64,000 bases of DNA from Ilyomonas sp963847085 (GCA_963847085.1 CAWJYO010000008.1:1-64000), one strand, 5' to 3'. Positions 8,599 to 19,315 are shown, counted from the first letter of the stretch. Program-made: numbers and translations. Notes: a model not told the origin generated them from the letters alone.

Positions 8599-9618
8599 AT
8601 GCCATACGAAATTACCATGAAATTTATGAACAGAACGCTATATAGAAAGTCGCTCATAGTGCTGCTGTTTATTTCCTTTATAAAGATGGCATCAGCGCAA
8701 CCTGATATTCTTTCGCGTCTGTATTCACCTGTTCTGTTTGCAGGTAATGATACGATTGCCTATCGCGATCCGGCTGTTTTGTATCATAACAAAATGTTCT
8801 TTCTTTTCTTTACTTATATCCGTACGGAAGAAGATGCGAAAGTGTATTCTTACGTTGCCTTGAGTACATCTAAAGATTTGCAGCACTGGTCGCCTGTTAA
8901 GATACTAACGCCAAAAAACCAATCGCTCGATTATAGCAGTCCGGGTAATATCATTCATTATAAAAACGAGTGGATTTTATGCCTGCAAACTTATCCGCGT
9001 CCCAATTTTACAGCATCGCAAATGCCACGTTTTGGGAATGGCGATGCAAGGCTGTATCTGATGCGTAGCAAAGATTTAAAAACGTGGAGCTTACCCGAAT
9101 TGTTGAAAGTAAAAGGTGCTGATACTCCTTTTGAAAAGATGGGTAGAATGATAGATCCTTATTTGTTACAGGATAAAACGAACAAAAACAAATGGTGGTG
9201 TTTGTACAAACAAAACGGCGTAAGCATGTCTTATACTTACGATTTCATAAACTGGACATTCGCCGGTCATACCCAAGCGGGCGAAAATGTTTGTGTGTTG
9301 ATGGAAAACAACAATTATATTTTGTTTCATTCTCCTAAAAACGGCATTGCAATTAAACGATCTTCCAATTTAATGCATTGGGAAGATTGGGGTAACCTAA
9401 TTACCCTGGGACAAAAAGAATGGCCATGGGCAAAAGGCAGGCTAACGGCAGGCTTTGTGATGCATCCGGATAAGAAGTTAACCACTAAAAAATACTTAAT
9501 GTTCTTTCATGGTTCGGGTCCATTAACAGAAGAAGAAGGCGATTTTGATAAGAACGCTTCCATTGGTATTGCGTGGAGTAATGATTTGATACACTGGAAT
9601 TGGCCCCAAACCCAATAA
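8599..9618 (+). CDS. Secreted glycoside hydrolase, GH43-like five-bladed propeller
   Basis: A signal peptide (LIVLLFISFIKMASAQ, cut after SAQ) is followed by a propeller with repeated blades: YRDPAVLYHNKMFFLFFTY, STSKDLQHWS, MRSKDLKTWS, DPYLLQD and SNDLIHWNW. These are hallmarks of GH43/GH32-type furanosidase and xylosidase folds, in which the Asp of RDPA is usually the catalytic base. The first Met codon is used here. Starts at 8617 or 8626 also give an intact signal peptide. It probably acts on plant or microbial polysaccharide in the periplasm or outside. No linked carbohydrate-uptake cluster is visible. The linkage cannot be told. Confidence 0.78.
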   Translation: MPYEITMKFMNRTLYRKSLIVLLFISFIKMASAQPDILSRLYSPVLFAGNDTIAYRDPAVLYHNKMFFLFFTYIRTEEDAKVYSYVALSTSKDLQHWSPVKILTPKNQSLDYSSPGNIIHYKNEWILCLQTYPRPNFTASQMPRFGNGDARLYLMRSKDLKTWSLPELLKVKGADTPFEKMGRMIDPYLLQDKTNKNKWWCLYKQNGVSMSYTYDFINWTFAGHTQAGENVCVLMENNNYILFHSPKNGIAIKRSSNLMHWEDWGNLITLGQKEWPWAKGRLTAGFVMHPDKKLTTKKYLMFFHGSGPLTEEEGDFDKNASIGIAWSNDLIHWNWPQTQ

Positions 9619-9726
9619 GATTCAATCGTTTGGTTTTAGCCAAATACTACAGCATTGCTTTGCTGCAAGCTGAACTGCCATTCACTTGGAATAATATTTG
9701 GAAACCTCCATCATACAAATTTCATT

Positions 9727-10536
9727 ATGGAAAAAAAATTGCAAAACCAAATTGCCATTGTGACGGGCAGCAGTAGCGGCATTGGTGAAGGCATTGCCAA
9801 GTGTTTGGCAGATGAAGGAGCGATTGTAGTAGTCAATCATTCGCGCGATGCCTCGAAAGATGAAGCCGAAGCCGTGAAAACCGATATTGAAAAGGCGGGC
9901 GGCAAAGCTATTATAATTCAGGCCGACGTGAGTAAGGAAGATGAAGTGCAAATGATGTTTGCCGAAACCATTAAACAGTTTGGCACCGTTGATATTTTGG
10001 TGAACAATTCAGGCATACAGAGAGATGCTAAATTTCATGAAATGACGCTGGAACAATGGAACGAGGTGATTGGTGTGAATCTTACAGGCCAGTTTCTTTG
10101 CGCACGCGAAGCGGTGCGCGAGTTTTTGCGCAGAGGTGTTGATAAAAATCGTTCGGTTGCCGCCGGTAAAATCATTCACATCAGCAGTGTTCACGAAGTC
10201 ATTCCATGGGCAGGTCATGCCAATTATGCAACCTCTAAAGGTGGCATTATGATGCTGATGAAAACCATTGCGCAGGAATATGGTCCGCAAAAAATTCGCA
10301 TCAACAGCATTTGTCCGGGTGCCATTCAAACGCATATTAATAAAAATGCGTGGGACACACAACGAGCCTTAGACAGCCTGATGACGTTGATTCCGTACAA
10401 ACGCATTGGCGAGCCTGAAGATGTTGGTAAACTGGCTGCCTGGCTTGCCTCTGACGACAGTGATTATATTACCGGAGCTTCTATTTTTATTGATGGCGGT
10501 ATGACGTTGTATCCTGGCTTTGCCGATAATGGCTGA
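9727..10536 (+). CDS. Short-chain dehydrogenase/reductase, glucose 1-dehydrogenase-like
   Basis: This is a classical SDR of 269 residues. It has the cofactor loop TGSSSGIGEG, the NNSG motif (usually NNAG), a catalytic Ser in HISSVHE, YATSKGG with catalytic Tyr and Lys, and a C-terminal GGMTLYPGF. The sequence DADVSKEDEV-like segment and NHSR after strand beta-2 suggest NADP use. It resembles Bacillus-type glucose 1-dehydrogenases. I start at 9727 (MEKKLQNQIAIVTG). The longer frame from 9655 lacks sense. The substrate is inferred only from resemblance. Confidence 0.85.
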   Translation: MEKKLQNQIAIVTGSSSGIGEGIAKCLADEGAIVVVNHSRDASKDEAEAVKTDIEKAGGKAIIIQADVSKEDEVQMMFAETIKQFGTVDILVNNSGIQRDAKFHEMTLEQWNEVIGVNLTGQFLCAREAVREFLRRGVDKNRSVAAGKIIHISSVHEVIPWAGHANYATSKGGIMMLMKTIAQEYGPQKIRINSICPGAIQTHINKNAWDTQRALDSLMTLIPYKRIGEPEDVGKLAAWLASDDSDYITGASIFIDGGMTLYPGFADNG

Positions 10537-10654
10537 TAAGAAAGCACTGGTTGCAGCAAAACCATTTTTATCTCCGTAAAAAAATAATGTTTTTCTGCTT
10601 TTAGCAAAAAATTTTGGTGCAGTTTATGTCGGAGTAAGAGTAGAAAACGCCTAC

Positions 10655-12187
10655 ATGAATTGGAACTATGAGTTAACCACAAAAGTGGTTTTGGTTTTTT
10701 ACTCTCTTGCACTTCTTTTTTTGTTTTGCTATGGCTTTGTGCAATTGCATTTGGTATATCAATACCTGAAAAACAAAAAGAGAATCGTTCCAAAAGTCAC
10801 ACCTTCTGTGTTTAATGTTTATCCTTTTGTAACGGTTCAATTGCCTGTTTATAATGAAAGTATTGTAGTGGAAAGACTGATAGATGCAGTTGTAAAATTT
10901 GATTACCCGAAGGACAGATGGGAGATACAAGTTTTAGATGATTCAACCGATGAAACTACGAGTATTGTTGCACAAAAAATAGCGCAAAACCAAACATCGG
11001 GTTTACAAATTTGTCACGTTCGCCGGAGCAATCGAGAAGGCTATAAAGCAGGCGCATTACAAAACGGATTGAGCCTTGCCAAAGGAGAATTGATTGCCAT
11101 TTTTGATGCTGATTTTGTTCCGCAGCCTGATTTCCTGCAACGCACAATTCCTCATTTTCAAAACGCAAATATTGGAATGGTGCAAACGCGATGGACGCAT
11201 CTAAACAAAAACAATTCTTTGCTTACCCATTTCCAGGCGTTTTTGTTAGATGCTCATTTTTCGGTAGAACAGAGGGGAAGAAGCGAAGCCGGTTGTTTCA
11301 TTAATTTTTCGGGCACTGGCGGCGTGTGGCGAAAAGCTTGTATGCAGGATGCAGGCGGCTGGAACGCCGATACTTTGACGGAAGATTTTGATTTGAGCTA
11401 TCGTGCGCAATTACAAGGCTGGCAATTTTTATATTTGGAAGATGTAACGGTTCCGGCTGAATTGCCGCCGCTGATGAGTGCTTTAAAAGCGCAGCAATTT
11501 CGATGGATAAAAGGCAATGCTGAAACGGCCCGCAAGCATGTAAAAACAATATTGCGTTCACAATTACCACCTATAAAAAAAGCTCATGCTTTCTTTCATT
11601 TAACGGTAGGGTTTGTGTTTGTCAGTGCGTTTTTGGCTTCTTTTTTAAGCATTCCCTTGCTGATGCTAAAGCCGCAGGTTCCGCAATTGAAAGCCTGGTT
11701 TGGTTATGCTTCTTTTTCCTTGATTTCTTTGCTTTGTCTGGGTGTGTTTCATTACATCGCAACGGTTCGTACCGGCTTCATTCGCAACGATGCAAAGCAA
11801 TATTTTTTCAAAACCTTTCCTTTGTATTTGTCATTTAGCATGGGCATGGCGTTTAATAATGCGGTGGCTGTAGCTGAAGGTTGGCTGGGTATCAAATCTT
11901 CGTTTGTAAGAACACCTAAATTCAATGCTTCGGATGGCAAGAAAACAAACGCTTTGTCTTCATCAGCAAAACTATTCTCGCCAATTCTGGTTACAGAAAT
12001 GTTGCTGGTGATTTACTTTTTATTTGGCGCTGCGCTGGCTTTTTATTACCACGATTTTTCGATGTTTCCGTATCACTTAATGTTAGCGTTTGGTTTTGGA
12101 ATGATAGTATGGTTTACAATGAAAGAAAGGTTTGACTTTGATGGCTTCGTTCATCGTTCAAGAACGAACAAAATACTCTTTGTATGA
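10655..12187 (+). CDS. Membrane glycosyltransferase, family 2 (cellulose synthase/ceramide glucosyltransferase-like)
   Basis: A 510-residue processive-type GT2. There is one N-terminal helix (about 9-30), then the GT-A domain with VQLPVYNE, LDDSTDET, IFDADFVPQPDF, TEDFDLSYRAQLQGW and QQFRWIKG (the Q-x-x-R-W motif). Four C-terminal helices follow. These motifs mark UDP-sugar transferases such as CsbB/BcsA-like or glucosylceramide-type enzymes, acting at the inner membrane. No BcsB, BcsC or PilZ domain lies nearby, so a glycolipid or exopolysaccharide product is possible. It stands alone. Confidence 0.88.
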   Translation: MNWNYELTTKVVLVFYSLALLFLFCYGFVQLHLVYQYLKNKKRIVPKVTPSVFNVYPFVTVQLPVYNESIVVERLIDAVVKFDYPKDRWEIQVLDDSTDETTSIVAQKIAQNQTSGLQICHVRRSNREGYKAGALQNGLSLAKGELIAIFDADFVPQPDFLQRTIPHFQNANIGMVQTRWTHLNKNNSLLTHFQAFLLDAHFSVEQRGRSEAGCFINFSGTGGVWRKACMQDAGGWNADTLTEDFDLSYRAQLQGWQFLYLEDVTVPAELPPLMSALKAQQFRWIKGNAETARKHVKTILRSQLPPIKKAHAFFHLTVGFVFVSAFLASFLSIPLLMLKPQVPQLKAWFGYASFSLISLLCLGVFHYIATVRTGFIRNDAKQYFFKTFPLYLSFSMGMAFNNAVAVAEGWLGIKSSFVRTPKFNASDGKKTNALSSSAKLFSPILVTEMLLVIYFLFGAALAFYYHDFSMFPYHLMLAFGFGMIVWFTMKERFDFDGFVHRSRTNKILFV

Positions 12188-12209
12188 TGGCGTTCAGATG
12201 TGATTGTAT

Positions 12210-14708
12210 TTACCAGTTCACCGCTATTTTAAAATTCACCAATCGTGGCGTTAATCTATTGGGCAAAGCAAATGTGTTATTCTGATAATCTTTAATCAGC
12301 AAATAGCTAATAGTGTTGGGGCGATCAATTAAATTAAACACTTCCAGGCTCGCCCAAATGCTTTTAAACTCTTTAAACGGAGAGTGGCTGCGGCGTTGCT
12401 TTTCAGCATCTAGCAACAAGGCACTAAAGCCAATGTCAACACGGATATAAGAAGCAATGGTCAATGAATTCCGGTATCGCACACTGCCCGGAATATTATA
12501 TGGCAGGTTACTTCCATACAACGAATTCAGATACACTTTAATGTTTTTATTTGTACTTAAATAATCCTGGAAAAACATACCAAACGTAACCAATCTATCT
12601 GTTGGTCTTCGCAGCCAGCCAACCTGGTTGACACTAGCTATCGGCAACCACTTTATCGGTTGATGTTGAAGTAATCTCTTTGTGTGCTGCATTATAGTAA
12701 GTGGTATAAGAATCGTTGCTCCAGTTTTCTTTTGTACGCATGATGCCAAGGCTTATCCAGCTTTCCGCGTCCTTCACCACTTCGCCAAACAATCTGCCTT
12801 CAATACCATACGCATATGCCTTTGCATCGTTGTTGCCATAATAGCGAATGCGAACATTGTCAATATCGTAAGGGTCAACATCCCACATTCCTTTATAATA
12901 TGCTTCCGTGGTAAAGCGTGCAGGACGGTCGAACATCTTTAAATTGTAATCAAAGCCAGCCGTTGCCTGCCAGCTTTTTTGCGCTTTTAAATCTTTATTC
13001 AGCGAGCCATCATAGCGTTTCATTTCTCTATAGAAAGGTGGCTGATCATAAATGCCTGCCGAGCCTTTCAGTACCACATCTTTTGTCCAGTTTTTTGGCT
13101 TAAAAGAAAAGCTCATTCTGGGCGAAATGAGAAACTCTTTGTTTAATGTATTGTAGTTATAACGCACACCGGCTTGCAATGTAAAATCAGAGGAGTCTTT
13201 AAATTGAATATTATCCTGCACATATCCGCTAAACCTTGTGATAGAAAAGGCGGCGTCATTCTTTGCTACATTACTCAACACTAAATTTCCGGTCCCATTA
13301 TAAGGCAATGAATATCCTGCCGAATCGTTGTACTGCCATTCGTTTTGATGGTCGTTGATGCGTTGTTGTTCAATGCTGTTACCCCATTGCAGGTAATGTT
13401 TGCCAGCCGAAAAATAACCTTTGTGCTGCGCGTTATAAACCTGGATGTTCAATGCGTTACGCGAGAAATTTTGATATACGCCTTTGCCCAAAGGATTGGT
13501 AATATTTCCAAACGAAGCGCTGTTTGGGTCAACATCCCTATCTCCAAAAATATAAGCTCCTGTAATGTCTTCGTTTTCCTGTTCATTGTCTTCAAAATAA
13601 GAAAGCATCCATTTTAAACGCAGCTTGTTGTTTACTTGGTTCGTAGCAGTAAGTCCTACAAAATTGGTGTTATACGCATCTTTTTCTTTTCCGCTAAAAG
13701 CAACATTCACACCTATATCCTGCGAATACAATGCGGTAAAAACCGAAGCCGTTAACTGGCTTTCCTGCGGAAATAAAGTAAATTGGGTTCCCGAAAAATT
13801 ACCCAACACTTCCAACTGCCATTTGCGTGATGCCTGCCATGTTAGCAAGCCCTGAATGTCGGACGAAGAAGGAATGTAATTGCCCTTTGTTTCCTGGCTG
13901 CTTAGCAAGTTGCGGTTGGTGCGGTTGCGCACACCAAACAGATAAGTTACTTTATTGTTGTGCGCCGTGCCTTCCAGATGTAAGCCTTGCTCTAACAAAC
14001 CTACATAAGCGAGCCGCCAAACTGGGTTGGTTTTTTATACGTAATGTCTAACACCGAACTCATTTTATCGCCATACTTCGCCTGGAAGCCGCCGTTATAA
14101 AACTTAACGCCACTGGTTAATTCGGGATTGATAAAACTCAAACCTTCCTGCTGCCCGCTTTGCACTAAGTATGGACGAAACACTTCAAAATCGTTTACAT
14201 ACACAATGTTTTCATCGTAGCTGCCGCCGCGCACGCTATATTGCGAAGTCAACTCATTGTTGCTGCCCACAAACACTTTTATCAGGCTTTCAATGTTGCC
14301 CAATGGTGATGGGTTTACCAGGGCTCTTGTCGGGTCAATGTTTATCAAACCGCTTTGTTCTCTGTCTTTGTTATTGGTTATAGTTACATGGCGCAATTCG
14401 CCAACCAACCGCTCCATTTTTACCGTTATTTTTTCTCCTTCACTGCTATTCAAAAAAAAGTTTTTCTGCACCGTTCTGTAACCCGTATAAGAGAACACCA
14501 ACGCCAGGGGTTTACCTGAAGATAAAGTGATAGAAAAAAAGCCAGAATCGTTGCTGGTAGTGCCTTTGCTGTTGTTTAATAGCTGAATGGAAACATTGGA
14601 AAGCGGCTTGTCATCTTCATTCAGCACAATGCCCGAAACCGTTGCCCTCTTTTGCGCAAACAACGATAGGGAAATGAGGCAAAACCAAACTGCGAAATAC
14701 TTTCTCAA
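12210..14708 (-). pseudogene. TonB-dependent outer-membrane receptor (two frameshifts)
   Basis: The protein begins with a signal peptide (KYFAVWFCLISLSLFAQK), a carboxypeptidase-regulatory-like domain (VSGIVLNEDDKPLSNVSI), a plug domain with SVRGGSYDENIVYVNDFEV, and a 22-strand-type barrel ending in VNFKIAVNW. The frame breaks near 14003-14010 and near 12640. Each time the protein resumes in another frame. The signal peptide is preceded by a TTG at 14706-14708 that I take as start. In-frame ATG codons exist up to 14867. TonB receptors import iron complexes, vitamins or glycans. The ligand is unknown, and no SusD partner is present. The breaks look like single-base errors. Confidence 0.82.
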
Positions 14709-15083
14709 ACTTGCATAGTTATGGATGCGAAAGATAAGGAGAAGAGGCCATGTAAAAACAAAAAGCATTGATGAGAAAAGAACACAGATGACACAGAATA
14801 GAAGACAGATGTTCAAGGTTTGTTTTTGCCGATATTTTGGGGCTATCATTTTTTGTTTTCCAATCAATCATTTGTTCGGGCTGTTCGTTACAAGTCCGCA
14901 GCGGCGGCTGTTTGTATTATACATCATAAATCACACCTATAACATCGTACATTTTGCGCCGCTTTACGGGCTTTCCACTTCCATCCCGCAGCCCATCAGC
15001 TTTTGAATAAAAATTGGGCATTTCTAAAGCGCATGCTATAAGGTTATTACCATTATTTATAAATAAGTAAACCGCTTTTGTTT
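14709..15083. other. Intergenic region, no gene recognised
   Basis: Between the TonB receptor and rpe I see no coding sequence or structured RNA. Copies of the dispersed motif lie at 14754, 14819 and 15077. The copy at 15077 reads TTTTTAC after CTTTTG just past the rpe stop. Confidence 0.5.
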
Positions 15084-15731
15084 TTACACCATTTTCATTT
15101 TCTCAATTGTTCCTACCACATCATCCGATTTAAAAATAGAGCTGCCAGCTACCAAAACATTCGCTCCCGCATCCACAACAGCTTTTGCATTTTGCAACGA
15201 AATGCCGCCATCCACTTCAATTAAAGTCTGACAACCTTTTTCATCAATCATATGCCGCAGTTGCCTTATTTTATCAATGCTGTGATCAATAAATTTTTGT
15301 CCGCCAAAGCCCGGGTTTACACTCATGATTAATACCACATCAATGTATTGCAACACATCTTTCAACAATTCAACCGGCGTGTGCGGATTGAGTGCAACGC
15401 CAGCATTAATTCCTAAGTTTTTGATTTGTTCAATATTTCGGTGCAAGTGCCGGCAAGCTTCATAATGAACCGTAATGCTGTCGGCACCAGCTTTTTTAAA
15501 TTCTTCTACGTAACGTTCAGGTTCTTCAATCATCAGGTGCACATCGCAATGCTTTTTTGTTGCGCTTCTTATGGCTTCGATAATAGGAAAACCAAAGGAA
15601 ATATTGGGAACAAAACGTCCGTCCATTACATCCAAATGACACCACTCGGCTACACTTTTATTAACCAGTTCAACTTGTTCGGCAAGATGCAAAAAATCGG
15701 AAGCTAAAAACGATGGTGCTATGATAGGCAT
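15084..15731 (-). CDS. rpe: Ribulose-phosphate 3-epimerase
   Basis: The 215-residue TIM barrel has the family signatures: APSFLASDFLHL at the N-terminus, HLDVMDGRFVPNISFG with a metal-binding His and Asp, DVHLMIEEPERY, MSVNPGFGGQKF and EVDGGISLQNA. It interconverts ribulose 5-phosphate and xylulose 5-phosphate in the cytosolic pentose phosphate pathway. The reading frame is intact and of normal length. It is a single gene with no operon partner in sight. Confidence 0.96.
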   Translation of the reverse strand: MPIIAPSFLASDFLHLAEQVELVNKSVAEWCHLDVMDGRFVPNISFGFPIIEAIRSATKKHCDVHLMIEEPERYVEEFKKAGADSITVHYEACRHLHRNIEQIKNLGINAGVALNPHTPVELLKDVLQYIDVVLIMSVNPGFGGQKFIDHSIDKIRQLRHMIDEKGCQTLIEVDGGISLQNAKAVVDAGANVLVAGSSIFKSDDVVGTIEKMKMV

Positions 15732-15836
15732 ACAAGAGATTTTTGATTTATCAATTTTTGATCAATGATTTAAGAATGAACTATTGCATCTTTTATTTTT
15801 TATACTAAAATATTTGAAACAAAAACAAACCCGTTA

Positions 15837-15877
15837 CACATAAAGCCCCTCCCACATGAGGCAGATAGGTTTATGTG
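15837..15877 (-). terminator. Hairpin downstream of the TPR lipoprotein gene
   Basis: Eight-base arms (15837-15844 and 15870-15877) enclose a second small stem (CCTC/GAGG). It lies just past the stop at 15881. On the minus strand it is followed by a G-rich stretch and the T-rich motif copy at 15821-15829. Confidence 0.4.
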
Positions 15878-15880
15878 ATG

Positions 15881-16693
15881 TTACTCCACTCTCTTTAACG
15901 CTGCAATTGTTTCAGGCGCATCTTTATCCAAAGCCAATGATTGTTTAAAGTAAAAAGCTGCACTATCTTTCTTATTCATTAATTCGTAACAGCGACCCAT
16001 GTAATAATAAGCATCAGGATTCAAATGGTTTACGGTTGCTGCAAACGAAAACACGTCAAGCGCTTGCCCGTATTGCTTTTCATCAAAATATACCAACCCT
16101 TTTTCTATGTAAGCAGGCATATAAGTGTAATCGTTTTTAATGCATTCATCAAATAAATTCAAGGCCAGTTGCTTCTGCCCGGTTCGTGCGTTGAAGACAC
16201 CTGCAACAAACGCCGACGAAGCATCATAATCTCGTCCCAAACCCATACTTTTTACCTGATTGCAAAGCAATAGGCTTCGCGGATTTTTTTTCTCGGCGTA
16301 TAAGTTTGCAAGACTTAACAACGCATCGGGCGACGCATAAATTTTTATGGCAGTTGCATAATCTTTCATTGCATTTGTTGTATCGCCGGCATGTTCGTTA
16401 ACTTGTCCGCGCGTGTACCACAAGCCATAATTTGCGCTGTCTTTTTTTATTAAAGAATCCATTTGTGTAAGTGAAGATTTGAACAAATTCAAACTATCTA
16501 ATGCAATGGCTAATTTCAAACGCAGGCCGGTACTGTCAGGATGTTGTTTTACCCCTTGTTGCAAAGCTGCAACTTCTGGTGTAATGTCTTTTTCTTTTTT
16601 ATCGTTGCTGCCAATGTCTTTCTTTTTTTCCACATTATTGCACGAAACCAAAAGAGCCATCAGGAGCCATCCATAAAAAAAATAATTCTTCAT
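15881..16693 (-). CDS. TPR-repeat lipoprotein
   Basis: The protein starts MKNYFFYGWLLMALLVSCNN, with a lipobox (LLVSC) that would give a lipid-anchored Cys at about residue 18. A Lys/Asp-rich linker and about five to six tetratricopeptide repeats follow, for example YGLWYTRGQVNEHAGDTTNA, YMPAYIEKGLVYFDEKQYGQ and NPDAYYYMGRCYELMNKKDS. TPRs serve protein contacts, so this may be a scaffold in the periplasm or on the outer membrane. I chose the ATG at 16691-16693, which begins the signal peptide. The candidate -7 element ends only four bases upstream, so the mRNA may be leaderless. Confidence 0.82.
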   Translation of the reverse strand: MKNYFFYGWLLMALLVSCNNVEKKKDIGSNDKKEKDITPEVAALQQGVKQHPDSTGLRLKLAIALDSLNLFKSSLTQMDSLIKKDSANYGLWYTRGQVNEHAGDTTNAMKDYATAIKIYASPDALLSLANLYAEKKNPRSLLLCNQVKSMGLGRDYDASSAFVAGVFNARTGQKQLALNLFDECIKNDYTYMPAYIEKGLVYFDEKQYGQALDVFSFAATVNHLNPDAYYYMGRCYELMNKKDSAAFYFKQSLALDKDAPETIAALKRVE

Positions 16694-16697
16694 GTCA

Positions 16698-16705
16698 CAA
16701 AAGTA
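16698..16705 (-). promoter_or_regulatory. Candidate -7 element TACTTTTG
   Basis: On the minus strand the sequence TACTTTTG matches TAnnTTTG exactly and lies directly before the lipoprotein start codon at 16693. If used, transcription would start at or near the ATG, giving little or no leader. Confidence 0.4.
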
Positions 16706-16745
16706 TAACGTGCCCACGTAGTTTTGACTTTTAAAACTGATACTT

Positions 16746-17213
16746 ATGAATGCAAACCTTTACAACATTTTGCTACATGTGCACAGCATTGGCAGATGGA
16801 TTTTGCTCCTGCTGTTATTAATTGCCATTTTCAATAGCTTAATTGCAGGCAGCCGCCCTTTTATTAAAAGCGATGCCCGCACAGGTTTGCTGCTTACCAT
16901 TGTTGCCGACCTTATGTTGTTAATTGGTTTAGCCCTGTGGTATTGGGGGCCTAAAGGTTACCATTTAATTGTGGCTGCCGGTGGCTTTGCCAACGCAATG
17001 AAAGACCCTGTTACGCGCTTTTATGGAGTTGAACACATTGCAGGAATGTTGGTGGCTATTATTTTTTTGCACGTAGGTAAAGTGCAGGGAAGAAGGGCAA
17101 TGAGCGACAAGCGAAAACACAACCGCACAGCACTGTTTTATTTTCTTGCCCTATTAATTATTTTAGTAACAGTCCCCTGGCCATTTCGCGCTATTCCGGG
17201 CGGCTGGTTTTAA
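16746..17213 (+). CDS. Small four-helix membrane protein
   Basis: The 155-residue protein has four hydrophobic helices (about 12-34, 46-66, 92-110 and 124-146). Histidines occur near the membrane (HVHSIGRW, GVEHIAGM, FLHVGKVQ). This spacing recalls b-type cytochrome-like bundles, and close Bacteroidota homologues are sometimes called cytochrome B. Heme binding is not shown here. It is divergent from the TPR lipoprotein gene, with a 52-base gap. The terminator-like hairpin at 17241-17264 follows. Confidence 0.7.
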   Translation: MNANLYNILLHVHSIGRWILLLLLLIAIFNSLIAGSRPFIKSDARTGLLLTIVADLMLLIGLALWYWGPKGYHLIVAAGGFANAMKDPVTRFYGVEHIAGMLVAIIFLHVGKVQGRRAMSDKRKHNRTALFYFLALLIILVTVPWPFRAIPGGWF

Positions 17214-17240
17214 TAATTTGAATAAATTAAAGCAAAAGAA

Positions 17241-17264
17241 AAGCCTCGCAACTTGGCGAGGCTT
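17241..17264. terminator. Bidirectional hairpin between convergent genes
   Basis: Nine-base arms AAGCCTCGC/GCGAGGCTT enclose a six-base loop. It lies between the convergent small membrane gene and the E2 gene. On the minus strand the stem is followed by TTCTTTTGCTTT, a better T-tract than on the plus strand. Confidence 0.65.
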
Positions 17265-17533
17265 CAGATTCTTCAAAGGATAAAGACCCATATTTTGGAT
17301 ATGTAAAATAAACTTTTATCCTGCAGATTAAAAAATTTTAATTGTTATTTTCATTGCAAAGCTTTGCTGATGTCTTTTACCGATGAGAACAAGAGCTAAG
17401 CGGGTTTTCGCAGAGTTTGTTTATTTTTTGTAAACCGCAGGAGGCTGAGTTAAATAAGGGTTTGCAGTGAGATGTTTAAAATCTCTTTCGCGAAGCCCTC
17501 TTTTTCTTTCATTTTTCCGCGGTGAAAAAGAAT
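17265..17533. other. Intergenic region downstream of the E2 gene
   Basis: No gene or clear structure was seen apart from AT-rich sequence. The short ORF across 17421-17627 runs over the 3' end of the E2 gene in another frame and is a shadow. Confidence 0.4.
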
Positions 17534-19315
17534 TTATACCAGCATCCGCAAAGGCTCTTCCAGCAAAGCTTTCACTGTTTGCAGGAAAGCTGCGCCGGTA
17601 GCGCCATCCACCACACGATGATCGCAACTAAACGTTACTTTCATAATATTGCCTGGCACCACGTTCCATTCTTTACAACAGGTACCTGCGATATGCCGCC
17701 AATGGCAAGTATACAAGCATCGGGCGGGTTAATAATTGCTGTAAATTCATCTACCCCAAACATGCCTAAGTTTGAAATGGTAAACGTGCTGCCTTCCCAA
17801 TCTGCAGGTTGCAATTTTTTATCTTTTGCTTTTTGCGCAAAGTCTTTTACTTCTTGATATCTGGCTCAACGGTTTGCTATCTGCATTGCGAACAACAGGT
17901 ACCAGTAAACCTTCTTCAACCGCAACGGCAACACCGATATTTACATTGTGGTTCACCCGTATTTTATCGCCCAGCCAACTGCTGTTAATTTTAGGATGTT
18001 GTGTTAAGGCAACGGCAACTGCTTTCAGCACAATATCATTAAACTGATTTTTACTTTGCTCAGTTCATTAATGCGGGTGCGGGCTGCCATGGCTGAATCC
18101 ATATCAATTGTCATGGTGATATAGAAATGCGGTGCAGTAAACAAGCTTTCGCTTAAGCGGCGTGCAATGGTTTTGCGCATCTGCGAAACAGGGATTTCTT
18201 CAAACGAAGCCGCCGTAGCTGCTGTGGATGACTGTGTTTGACTGCTTGCCGCTGGTTGCTGAACAGGTGCCGCTTGCGGCTGACCTGTAGCGGGCTGCGC
18301 TTGCGGTTTGTAATTTTCTATATCAGTTTTGGTAATTCTGTCCGTTATCACCACGAGCCTTGTACCTGCTTTAAATCAATGCCTTTTTCCTGTGCTAACT
18401 TTTTGGCTAATGGCGAAGCAAATAACCTTCCTCCGTTGATTGGCTTGTTGCTGGCTGTACAGGTGTACCATTGGTAGCTTGTTGTGGCTGAGAGCCTGGC
18501 TTGGTTCTGTACTTGAGGGTTTGCAGGCGCAACATCGCCATCGCCTTTTTGTGTATCCGTTGCATCTTTTGGTGAACTGTCTAAAGCACCTGCATGAGTA
18601 TCGTCCGTACCGCCTCCACCTTTAAGTCCATTTACAATTTCCTGCACATTCAAACCTTCTTTACCAATAATGGCCAGCAGATCATTTACCTGTATTTTTT
18701 CGCCCGGTTTTGCACCCTGAAATAATAATTTGCCATCTTTATAACTTTCCAGTTCCATGGTGGCTTTATCGGTTTCAATCTCCGCCAACACTTCACCTTT
18801 CTTTACATCATCACCCACTTTCTTTTGCCAGGATGCGATTACGCCTTCCGTCATGGTATCGCTTAAGCGAGGCATCAGCACAACTTCTTCCATCTTGCTA
18901 TAATCTTTACGAAGAAGTTGAGGGCTTGGCGCTTCGCTGGCTGTTCGCTGCTTGCAGTTTGCGGCTCATTGGTTGCTGCCGGTTGCTGTTGCGCTGCCTG
19001 TGTGTTGGTAGATGGCTGCGAAGCATTGGTTCCGTTGCCGCCTTTATGTTTTGAAACGATGTTGCTCACGTCTTCGCCTGTGTTGCCAATGATAGCAAGC
19101 AAATCATTTACCTGCAGTTTGCCACCATCACCTGCACCTACATGCAGCAACGTTCCATCTTTATAACTTTCCAGTTCCATGGTAGCTTTGTCGGTTTCAA
19201 TTTCAGCCAGCACTTCGCCTTTCTTCACAGGATCGCCCACTTTTTTATGCCAACTGGCAATCACGCCTTCAGTCATGGTATCGCTCAATCGGGGCATTAA
19301 AATCACTTCAGCCAT
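17534..19315 (-). pseudogene. pdhC: Pyruvate dehydrogenase E2, dihydrolipoamide acetyltransferase (multiple frameshifts)
   Basis: Two lipoyl domains are visible, each with the lipoylated lysine in EIETDKATMELESY (one near 19315-19050, one near 18893-18650). A peripheral-subunit-binding domain follows (ASPLAKKLAQEKGIDL), then the acetyltransferase core with MRKTIARRLSESLFTAPHFY and the catalytic SCDHRVVDGATGA near the end. E2 transfers the acetyl group to CoA in the pyruvate dehydrogenase complex. The frame breaks at least five times (near 18900, 18500, 18350, 18040, 17860 and 17720), yet the whole protein can be followed. E1 and E3 genes are not in the window. The breaks are likely sequence errors, since the two near-identical lipoyl domains make polishing hard. 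Confidence 0.85.

Noticed and set aside
18875..18893. Two separate E2-like genes at 18348-19315
   Set aside because: The two lipoyl domains overlap in frame and lead into one binding domain and one catalytic core. This is one two-lipoyl E2 broken by frameshifts.
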